A stretch of 64,000 bases of DNA, from positions 1,364,001-1,428,000 of the forward strand of contig JAVTLE010000017.1 of assembly GCA_033439295.1 (NCBI GenBank), read 5' to 3'. A program made the translations under genes and the position numbers. Below, piece by piece: positions 56,001-64,000 of the stretch (positions are counted from its first letter, which is position 1; each line of letters opens with the position of its first letter). The DNA is from Deuterostichococcus epilithicus (Eukaryota; Chlorophyta; Trebouxiophyceae; Prasiolales; Stichococcaceae). The notes below the pieces were generated by a model, which saw only the letters and a program-made list of their open reading frames with translations, did no database searches and was not told the DNA's origin.

Positions 56001-58699
56001 TTGTTTGCAGGACGAGGCGACGGCGGGCCTGCAGTGCGCGGCGGACGAGCTGCTGGCGGTGGCGGACCGACTGGCGGCGGCGCAGGGCGACGGTCCTGCG
56101 GGCGGCGGCTGCGGCGGCGGGGACGCCGGCAGCAGCGGCTGCAGCGGCGGGGACGGCGGCGGCGTCGCGGCCGGCGGCGCAGCAGCGGGAGCAGCGGAAG
56201 CAGCGGAGGACGCCGCGGCGGCAGGCGGCGGCCGCGCCGAGCAGCACGAGGTGAGAATCCTGCATCATATTGTTGCTTTGTGTGCCTGCGGCACAGCTGG
56301 GCCTGGTGCTAAACCCTGAAACCTCTGGCACAGCTGGGCCTGGCAGCGTGGTCGCAGAACCTGCTTACTGCCTCAGATGCACCCTCCAAGGTCCTGGACT
56401 GCCTTGGAGGCTCAGGTTCTGACTTCCCTTTGCACTCGTGACACCCCAACCACCTCCATTGCCATGCGCCCACACATACACAGTCTGTGCACCCAATGCG
56501 CCAATGCACCATGCGGACCCCAATTTTGCACCCGCACCCAGGGCCTGCAGGCCAAGAGACTCCCAGCTGGGTCTGGCATGCTGGTTACATCTGCTTCAGT
56601 CATTCAATCTGTGTCGATGACGGTGAGCGCGGCAGCGCTGCCCAGCGCGCACTCGCTGGGCAGCGTGCTGGACCCGTGTCCTGAGCCGGGGTCTGGCGCC
56701 AAGGCACCTCGTCACAGGGAGGAAACCCTAAGAAATCCTGCTTGAACCGCCAGGACGCCAACGAGGACGGAGAGCGCGGCAGCCCGGCGCAGCGGGCGCG
56801 CTGGGCTGCGGCGCGGCTGGTGGTGGCCGCTGGGGAGGCGCACGCTCGGGGCGAGGCGCCGGAAGCGGCGGAGGAGGCCCTTCGGGCCGCCGACGCGCAG
56901 GCGGACGCCGCGTGGGGCGCCGACGACTGGCTGGCCTTCAACGTCCGCGCCAAGCTGGCCGGGTTCCTGAGGTGGGGGCTCTTCCGGTGCCTCCGCATGA
57001 GGCAGGGCACCTGCCACCCTCGAAGGAGGGTTTGGCTCGGTTGGTGGCCTGCAGGAGCAAGACGGTGTTGACACATCTGAGGCTGGGGGACGCTGCCGGT
57101 TGGCTGGCCTGCGACATGCGCGCCCAGCCGGCCAGCTGCCTGCGGTGGAGGGTGTTGTTCGCCCTTGCTTCCTGGCGTGCGTCACACCCCGAAAACCCAT
57201 AAGAGGGGAGAGGGATCCCTGAAGCACTGGCGGCAAGCGCTGGTTTTCGGGTTTCGCATCGCTCACCCCTTCTCGCGACCAGGGACTTCGCTCTTGCTGT
57301 CTCGTTTGTGCTCATCCGTGAGCAGCTCCCCAGGAAGACCGCCTGCCCGGGGGGTCGCCTGAAGAGAGCCTTCTGACAGGTCGCAGTCTGGCGACCGGCT
57401 TTCGGGCTGTTGCGGAAATTGGGGACACCCTGCACCCTTAAAACTCGTTGTTGCGCCCCCTTTGCAGACTGCTCAAGACGGACGCGGCGGCGGCAGAGGC
57501 GGCGCAGCTGCACGAGGGCCTGCTGAAAGTGACGAGGCGGCATCACGGCGACGCCGACGAGCGCACCGCTGTTGCTTTACAGACCATGGCCAAGGCACGT
57601 TTCGGAACAGTTCAATACACATTACAGAAAGTAAACTCTGCGGCTGCGTGCGTGAGGCGTTGAGGGTTATCGGCCCAGGTGGCAGGCTCGACAGCTCAGC
57701 CGTTCCTCCCAACGCGCAGCAGTCCAGCTGGTCAGATTCCGGGCCCGGATGGTGCCGGATGTCCGGGGTGGCTCAAGGATCATGGCTATAGGGCACACGA
57801 CATCGTGGGCGCTGCGCGGCTCTAGGTTGTTGCCCCATGCCGGTGACCACGGGTAAAATTCCAAGGGTTTTCGGATGGTGTGTGCCCTCAGGTGTATCTG
57901 CAGGCTGGCAAACCACTGGAGGCGGTGGCAGCTGCCCAACAGTCGCTGGACATCATGCAGGTTGGATCCTACATGCTTGAAGACTTATAGTGGAGTATCA
58001 TCAAGAGAAATCCGGTCCTCAACTCGCATTTCAGTTGGGCAAGCGATGCATCATCCCAGCCGCCAGCGCTTCCCCTTTGCTTTTGTCTGCAGACACTGAC
58101 CGCATTCCAGCCCATTGTGCCGGCAGCGCGCTCCCCGGATGCCAGCAAGCATGGCCGATCAGTGCGCGCTCCATGCCGCCTGGAAGCTGCTCCAGCCGCC
58201 ACGGAACCTGCTGTCGCAGCACTTGTTCTCCGACACGGTGCCCGTCCCCTGACTCGTGGCTCCTGTGCCGCGCAGCGGCTCCTCAAGAAACACGACGTGC
58301 GGCTAGAGTCCTTCTGGGCGTGCCTCGCCGACGCCTTCGAGGCGGTGCGCCCTGAACCCTAAAACTCGGACCGTCCCTGTCTTGCAGCTACCTCGGCTCC
58401 CCCCTTGGGCTCATCAAACCGGAGCGCGCATGTGTTCGCCAAGCCTGCTCGGCCGCAGGCGGGCGACGCCGCGGGCGCACGTGTGGCTACGAAACTCGAA
58501 ACCGTCAACCCTGGAGCCTTCGCGGCCGCAGGCGGACGACGCCGCGGGCGCACGGGAGGCGCGTCGCCGGGCGCACAAGCTGGCTGTGGCGGAGCTGAAG
58601 GAGCAGCAGCGGCGGGGTGCCGCCAGCCGGGCCGCCGGCGCAAAGCCGGCGGCCAGCAGCCGCCCGCAGCGCCGCCACCCGCCGCCCGGCGGCCACTGA
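50077..58699 (+). CDS. Long PAM2-motif protein with C-terminal helical (TPR-like) repeats
   Basis: Exons 50077-51010, 51292-52947, then 53372-53485, 53804-53895, 54380-54545, 54973-55080, 55575-55694, 56011-56250, 56754-56971, 57468-57594, 57892-57960, 58093-58344 and 58388-58699 (stop 58697-58699). The last eleven are in phase (605 residues). The first half is Ala/Pro/Gln low complexity with two overlapping PAM2 cores at 50881-50940 (LNPAAPEFTLNPSAKEFQP), which in ataxin-2 and CID proteins bind the MLLE domain of poly(A)-binding protein. Two SWAD motifs and DEDEGWTQVTSR follow. The second half has paired helices (AYAEYALSHLYYATGHPEDS; VYLQAGKPLEAVAAAQQSLD) as in TPR proteins. A one-base frame change lies between about 51950 and 52100, near ambiguous bases. 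Exon 53372 has its own acceptor, so I treat this as one gene; two genes remain possible. Confidence 0.6.
53266..53302 (+). repeat. Decayed copy of the exon start at 53372
   Basis: caggcggcggcagcatgagc accgtggaggagga here matches caggcggccggcagcatgag cacggctgaggagga at 53369. The copied acceptor (gcacag) is still present. Confidence 0.8.
54274..54330 (+). repeat. Decayed copy of the exon start at 54380
   Basis: atgcggacggcgctgcggtt gctgcgcgat here matches atgcagacggcgctgcggct gctgcgcgac in the exon (TALRLLRDA in both), about 115 nt apart. Confidence 0.85.
55455..55522 (+). repeat. Decayed copy of the exon start at 55575
   Basis: ggcggcggaggcgctgcgcc and gcggacgcctgcctggtgca match ggcggcggaggtggtgcgcc and gcggacgcctgcctggcgcg in the exon. 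Confidence 0.85.
55855..55955 (+). repeat. Decayed copies of the exon start at 56011
   Basis: At 55908 gcaggacgaggcgacggcgg gcc, preceded by ttgtttc, matches the true acceptor and exon start at 56005. A shorter, more decayed copy (tgtttcgcaggaggtgggag) is at 55854. Confidence 0.85.
56614..56662 (+). repeat. Decayed copy of the exon edge at 56766
   Basis: gacggtgagcgcggcagcgc tgcccagcgcg here matches gacggagagcgcggcagccc ggcgcagcggg in the exon. Confidence 0.8.
57049..57118 (+). repeat. Decayed copy of the exon end at 56971
   Basis: ggctggcctgcgacatgcgc gcc and gccagctgcctgcggtgg match ggctggccttcaacgtccgc gcc and gccgggttcctgaggtgg across the exon/intron border. Confidence 0.75.
58444..58484 (+). 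repeat. Decayed copy inside the last exon
   Basis: cggccgcaggcgggcgacgc cgcgggcgcac here matches cggccgcaggcggacgacgc cgcgggcgcac at 58523. The frame stays open through both, so it may be translated or spliced out. Confidence 0.85.
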
Positions 58700-60482
58700 C
58701 GCCCCCCCCTGCTGCCGCGGGCTGCCCGCGTGGGGACAGGTCGGAGGCAACGCCTCCGAGGGGTTCGTGAGACCCTTGCGAGCCGGCGGCGCCGGCGCTG
58801 ACGGGCACTGCTGACACAGCTGCCACTGCCGCGGGCGGGCACACGGAAACGGGCTCTGTTTTGACGGGGAGGAAGGCTGGGACAGCAGCAAAAAGGGGGG
58901 ATAGGGGTGTGGCTCGGAAGGAAGGAACACACAGCACTGGGGGGCTAGCGCCTGGTTCAAAGGCTGCTCTGGTTCTCAAGTTGACGGTGGCGCAGCAAGC
59001 GGCACAGGGGCCAGGGCGCAATTTCGAGCGGCTCGCCTCGGTATGGCGGCTGCACTCCACGTGTCTGGTCCCGGCCTGCAGTGCGCGCAGGCTCTGGCTC
59101 AATATAGCAATCTCAGGCAGCGCCGCCAGCAGCACAGTCTGGCAGTCTCGTGGGAGGTAGTGCGGCGTACACAAATTTCGGGTCCTGACATGGAGGCACT
59201 TCCCTGACGATTACGAAACAGACCCGCCCAAACATGCATACGAAGTGCCCTCGTGATGAGACAGCAGTGCGCCGCGAGGCCTACGATGCAGCCGCAGACG
59301 AGCAATTGTATTTGGATTGGGATGTTTTCTCAAGGCTTGATGGCTTGGCATTGGCGCCGTGGAATATGAACGCAGCAGCGGCTCGCTTGATAGACAACCA
59401 AGGATGTGGATGTTTGCGACAATTTGCCGAGACAAGAATTGTTTGAGGAGATGATTGGCGGGTCACGCCGAAGGTATAACGAGATTTCAACATGAATGCT
59501 GCACAGATACATACAGCACTGCAACACCACTCCGGCCTCATGCAGCGGTCCACTGCTGGATGATTGGCACGCAATTGTGACTTCCTTTCTCAGTGCATCT
59601 TGCAAGACACTGATATGAGCAGTTCGTATCCTGCCTTTTGCTGGTGATGCAACTGCAACACATCGACGTTCCAAGAGTGCAGCATAGGTGCCTGCTTTTG
59701 AAAACAGTAGACCCAGTGGCGGTGCTCTTCTGTCAGTACAGAATGCCGGTGGGCGATACGGACATGTACCTAGAATTATGGCTGGACAAAACGAAGGCGT
59801 GTAGCCGCCTTCATGCCTGGCAAAAACGATGCCCGCGATGCTGGCCAGCCACAACCAGGCGGGCGCAGCACTGCTGGTAGTTTCCCACTAGAGGATGTCC
59901 GCATATTTGGCGGTGACATGAAACCCCTAAGACGCTCCCCCGACAATGTGCCGACGGGACCTGAGACGTGTCCATGGAACCAAAACCCCAAAAACCAAGG
60001 AGGGCGTCTACCTAGACGAAACGGACCACTCCCTGCCTGCCTGCCCGGCGCTGTCGGCGAACGCCTCTGTTTCTGTTGCGATCTCCTGGCCCTTTACGAT
60101 TCGTGTCACAGTGCAGTCACTTCACCCTGATTGCTTGTGAGGTACCTGCCCAGCAGGGGCTCAGGCCATCGTTCTCGCCAAAACTGCAACTGGTCGCACG
60201 CTCCCAGGAACCTGGCCAAAACCCTGGCGAGTGCGGGCGCGCGTCATGCCAGCTGGACCTCCTGCTCTGCTGGCGCCGCCTTCCCCTTCGACGACTGCGC
60301 CTGCGGAGAAGAAACTCATGGCTCAAATTCCAGCCTCGGACTCCAGGCCGTACAATTTTGCTCCAGGAAGGAGCTGACGCAAGAAGCAGATGACGGTAGT
60401 GACGTCTGGTCGACGGATGGCGTGGCCATCAGTAGCTCCGAGCCAGCAACTGTGACGCTAGCCTTCCGCAGGCGGAGTGTGC
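58700..60482. other. Long convergent intergenic region
   Basis: Lies between the 3' ends of the long plus-strand gene and the P450 (-). Open frames of up to about 170 codons exist on the minus strand (near 59330-59850) but show no recognisable motif and no consistent splice structure. I see no RNA gene or transposon ends. Confidence 0.45.
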
Positions 60483-63400
60483 TCAAGGGACAGCTGGGAT
60501 TCCGCCGCTGGGTGACGCGCATGTGCAGGCCGCCGCCAGTGGTGGACGGAAAGCTGATGGGAGCTGAAGTCCGGAATTCCATCGAGCAGACACCTTCACA
60601 ATGTCCTCACCTGCTTCACTTGCATGTGCAGGCCATCGCTGGCGTGAATGCAAATTCCGGGGAGAGATTCTTGGTGCCAGACGCAGCAGCTCGCTCACGT
60701 GGTGCTGCCGCCGGGTCACGTGCATGTGCAGCCCGCCGCTGGTGTGAATGGTGGCTCCAGTGGTCATGCCAACCTCCGGCGCCGCCGGGTCCAGCGTGAA
60801 ATCGTAGCGCCGCATGAGCATCGCCAGCGCCACGATCGCTTCGAACAGCGCGAACTGGTCGCCTGCAGGCGAGTCACAAGAGCTTTCTTTCCTAACATTT
60901 CTGAGTGAACTCCCATTGACAACGGTGTGCTGCAGGAGCACTGCCAGCGCGGTTTGCACTCTGAACAGCACGATTCTGATCGCCTGCTGGCCAGGGCCAT
61001 CAACTTAGACACCTTGATGCGGATCAAAGTGGGCAAACAGATGAGACATATCATGGGGAGGCATGATGTGACCTGTACAAAGCCCCCTGCGAACACGATG
61101 CAGAGGTGACATAGCCAAAAGGGGCAGGCGGAAGAGGAGCCGCACCGATGCACTTGCGGCGGCCGCCGCCGAAGGGCAGGTATGCAAAGTTGTGGGTGGT
61201 CTCGTTGGGGACGCCGCGCGTCCCGTCAAAGCGGGTGGGGTCGAACTCATTGGGGCGGTCCCAGTACTCTGGCGAGCGGTGCAGGTTCCACACGCTGATG
61301 AAGATGTCCGAGCCCTGCTCCACCTGTGCGACGAGGAGAAAAATGGAAACATTAGAAGGGTTTCAAACTCGTTGTGGTCGGACTACCCATCGAAGGGTTG
61401 TGACCATCAAGCCGTGCAAGGGGAACACCACCCGACCTTGAAGCCGCCGACGACGTCGTCCTCGAGCGCCCGCCGGATGAGCACGGGCGGCTGCGGGTAC
61501 AGCCGCATCGCCTCGTTCAGGCAGCGCGTCGTGAAGTACAGCCCCTTGATGTCCTCCAGGGTGGGCGTCCTGTCGCCCAGCAGGCTGTCCACCTGTTGGG
61601 AATCACAGTTTTTTGAGTTTCACGCCAGAGTCCACGGCGTTCCATGCCCCGTGATGCCTCACCGTGACGGCGCGCCTCCTGTCGCAGGCGCTGCGCGTGC
61701 TGCGGGCGCGCCGCCCGGCCAGGCAGCCCCGCGGCTGCAGCAGAGGACCCAACCAGGCGGCCGGTGATCGGGCAAGCTGGGCCCTGAACCCAGACATAAG
61801 AAGCAGCGCACCTCATGCTGCAGGCGCTGCACGTGCTGCGGGTGCGCCGCCAGGCAGTAGAGCGTCCACGTCAGCACCGCCGCCGTCGTCTCGTGGCCCG
61901 CGATGAGCAGCGTCATCAGGTCATCGCGCAGCTGTTTGCTGGAGATCCGGTCCCCGGACGCCAGCAGGAAGTGGAGGATGGAAGGGTCCCGCTCGCCCAC
62001 AAACTCCTCGGAAAACTCCTCCTCCTCCGTTTCCACCTGGGTGCAGACAAGAAAGCTTGGTTGCTGGAGTTTTGGGGAGTCTCAGATGGAGGCGTCCCGC
62101 TCGCCCACAACTCCTCACCTGTTTTTTCTGCTGTTTCCACCTGGGCGCAGACAGGACAGCTTGTCTCCTGGAGTTTCGGGGCACGGACGCCCGCAGGGAG
62201 TCTCGACTGGAGGGCTCCCGTTCTGTCTTCACCGCACATAGAGACAGAGGACGTAGAAGTTCCCCGCAACCTTCTCGGAGGGTTCCTTCTGCTCTGTCGT
62301 CCACTTATGACGAAGACAGCGGATGACTGCGATGGCTTCAGGGCCTGCGAGCCGGCAGGTCTGTGCCCCCTGACGAAGAAGTCTTAACATTGCCTAGTCT
62401 GCGGCGTGTTGCCCTGTCTCCACCAGGTTGGAGACACCAGAGGCTGGTGACAGGGGGTGCAGCTGCGGTAGGCTTGCACTGAGTTGTGCGAAAACACCAA
62501 GGGCGACAGCCTGTTTCTGCCCGCTCGCACAGCCTCCACTCATACCAAGATTGCTCGAGCTGCCCACTGATAGGAAAGGACAGTCCCAGCGCGCTGCTGG
62601 TGGTCGAAAGGCTCGCAGTCGTGACACTGGGCCTGCACACAGAAAGCTCTCTCAACATCACACAGAGCGGTGCTCACCAACGTCTTGCATTTGTTGATGA
62701 GCTGGTCCAGTGTGGTGTTGACGACCTTCATCGCCGCTGTGCAGCGGCGCTGCCGCGGTACCAGCCACCGCAGCAGGGGCACCTGCAAGGCGTCAAGCAC
62801 GTGTGAGGAGGCGTATGCATCCTGGGGACCGCAAGTGGCAGCCTGGGCTGCTGCGCGTGCTGAGGGGGCTAAGAGCCACCGGGTCGGCGCCCGAGACCGT
62901 TATCAGTGTCAGGTTTTTGGGTCCTTTGCTGCACTCGACAGGCAGCACGAGGGTGTGCCGGCCCGTGTGCTTCACACAGGGAAGCCGGCCCAGGGGCAGC
63001 AGGGGACATGCACATCCAAACATCTCATGCACCACTGCATCGCAGAAGACTCACATTCCAGTAGGGCACGAAGGCTGTGCTCCGGTACTCAGCCTCGCGC
63101 AGCGCCACATACACCGCCTGCAGCATAGTTTTATTTTCCATTTCTATTCTATATTCAAATAAAAATCAAAAATAAAACAGAAGGCTGTGCGCCTCCAGCT
63201 TGGCACTCCCGGGGTCCAGATCTGGCATCGGCACGGCCCATGGCACATGCCTGACGACGCGGTCCCTTGGCTCACATGCATGATGTTGCATGCTGTGCCG
63301 GGCTGCGCAGGGCCTGATCGCGAGACAAGCCATCCTCGTCATCCTGTCGCACGTCTCGTCTAGCCGTCTTGAACCGTCCGGTCTGATGTATAACCAGTCC

Positions 63401-64000
63401 GGCTGCATTCAGCCAATCCCCACCAGCGACGGCCTAGCCCACCGCTACAACAGGGAAACTGCACGAGAGAAAAGCAGAGACCACACCTGGATGACAGGGT
63501 CGTCATGGGTCAGCGAGTCGAAATCGTAGTCGAAGACCGCCTTGCCAATGATGTCCAGCGTCAGGCGCGAGAACAGGTTTTCCATTTCCACCACCCGTCC
63601 TGTCTCTGCCGCCTCGTCCAGCAGCTGCATCATTCGACAGGTACAGGGTAAGGTTATAGACCGAAGGCTGTCCGCAATTTGCATTCGCCATGAGTTGATA
63701 ACCGCCCGCTGCTGCCGCCTCATCGAGCAGCTGCAGGAGCGCAATTCAGGAGCGGCGCCTCCCTGAAAGCACGTCAACACACTCGGCGAGGTCCCTACCC
63801 TCCTAAAAGAGCCCCGACAGGGCGCATGACAGGCTGCTCGGGTTTATCGCAACACACCAGCGGCACGTGTGCATCGCGCGGGCCAGCACCGGACGGCACA
63901 AGCGGAAAAATGTATGCCAAAAAACCCACTTTCGTTGCGTGCAACGTGCAGTCGCCAAACATGTTGACCATGGCGGCGATGTAGGCGCGGTGCAGCGAAG
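60483..64000 (-). CDS. CYP97A: Cytochrome P450, CYP97A-type carotenoid beta-ring hydroxylase, 5' end missing
   Basis: Minus-strand exons >63930-64000, 63487-63624, 63055-63117, 62678-62782, 61812-62036, 61437-61592, 61146-61323 and about 60699-60862. Motifs: [55 protein letters not shown], the I-helix oxygen-activation site AGHETTAA, ExxR in [36 protein letters not shown], and the heme-Cys loop [12 protein letters not shown]. The C-terminus is [20 protein letters not shown]. These sequences are characteristic of plant CYP97A/LUT5, a chloroplast hydroxylase of carotene beta rings in lutein synthesis; subfamily A rather than B or C is inferred. The exact last codon is unclear: after VTRRQHH there is a gtgagc donor, but the frame stays open to 60483. 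The N-terminus lies right of the window. Confidence 0.88.
60505..60660 (-). repeat. Two decayed copies of the P450 C-terminal block
   Basis: Minus-strand [14 protein letters not shown] (near 60610-60652) and [14 protein letters not shown] (near 60505-60547) mirror [16 protein letters not shown] at 60705-60752. Three copies are spaced about 100 nt apart. Confidence 0.85.
62080..62232 (-). repeat. Decayed copies of P450 exon 61812-62036 5' part
   Basis: ggcgtcccgctcgcccacaa ctcctc (62091) and ggctcccgttctgtcttcac (62213) match gggtcccgctcgcccacaaa ctcctc in the exon. The adjoining intron start (gtttccacctgggtgcagac / gtttccacctgggcgcagac) is copied too. Confidence 0.85.
63128..63178. repeat. 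A/T-rich inverted repeat in a P450 intron
   Basis: gttttattttc (63128-63138) is nearly the reverse complement of aaaaataaaac (63168-63178). About 50 nt of A/T-rich sequence in a GC-rich gene, able to form a hairpin; resembles a tiny inverted-repeat element. Confidence 0.6.
63690..63740 (-). repeat. Decayed copy of the P450 exon start at 63624
   Basis: On the minus strand cctgcagctgctcgatgagg cggcagcagcggg here matches atgcagctgctggacgaggc ggcagagacagg at the acceptor 63625. It lies in the upstream intron. Confidence 0.8.

Noticed and set aside
59330-59854. Minus-strand open frame of 174 codons in the 58.7-60.5 kb intergenic region
   Set aside because: No family motif, no splice partner, and unusual residue mix; I cannot support it as a gene.
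1-64000. CRISPR arrays, bacterial operons, or a phage/plasmid system
   Set aside because: All well-supported genes are spliced eukaryotic genes; the short repeats are exon-derived and not regularly spaced with unique spacers.
1-64000. Classic intron gain by duplication of an exonic AGGT as explanation of the repeats
   Set aside because: That model predicts introns starting like the next exon and ending like the previous one. Here copies span an existing exon/intron border and sit inside longer introns.

Overview
The window is nuclear DNA from a photosynthetic eukaryote, most likely a chlorophyte green alga (Chlorophyceae is my guess). This rests on high GC content, many short spliced exons with gtgag/gtgcg donors and cag acceptors, and gene content. 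The genes include sulfolipid synthase SQD2, a CYP97A-type carotenoid hydroxylase, a GIY-YIG-like/CGFS glutaredoxin of the GRXS16 type, and a bacterial-type ribosomal protein bS21. No database search was possible; identities come from reading spliced protein motifs. Scattered Ns and one 6-N gap show a draft assembly.

Layout: 1-3321 (+) SNF4/AMPK-gamma-like CBS protein, 5' end missing. 4058-8260 (-) class V PLP aminotransferase. 8390-10990 relic zone: a truncated copy of an amidohydrolase gene joined to a frameshifted seryl-tRNA synthetase fragment. 11230-14156 (-) unknown membrane protein. 15057-16259 orphan coding-like block. 16791-20409 (+) intact M20/ILR1-type amidohydrolase with a signal peptide and a C-terminal SDEL. 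21359-25174 (-) MFS transporter. 25400-26290 (-) unidentified coding-like blocks. 26578-30873 (+) SQD2. 31582-33231 (-) Pro/Ala-rich protein. 34104-36276 (+) GRXS16-type glutaredoxin. 36762-41665 (-) type II membrane SGNH/PC-esterase-like protein. 42322-42716 (-) small unknown. 42845-43423 (-) bS21. 43816-48351 (+) N-myristoyltransferase. 48724-49451 (+) small membrane protein. 50077-58699 (+) long PAM2-motif plus helical-repeat protein. 60483-64000 (-) CYP97A-like P450, 5' end missing.

The genes do not form a pathway, although several products (SQD2, GRXS16-like, CYP97A-like, bS21) probably act in the chloroplast.

The most striking feature is not a gene. In almost every gene, an intron (or the 3' flank) holds decayed direct copies of the adjacent exon edge, typically 30-60 nt at roughly 65-90% identity by eye, often including the splice site. 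At least six introns also start with GC instead of GT. Telomere-like TTTAGGG/CCCTAAA heptamers recur inside introns. Together these point to introns that grow by repeated short tandem duplication across splice junctions.
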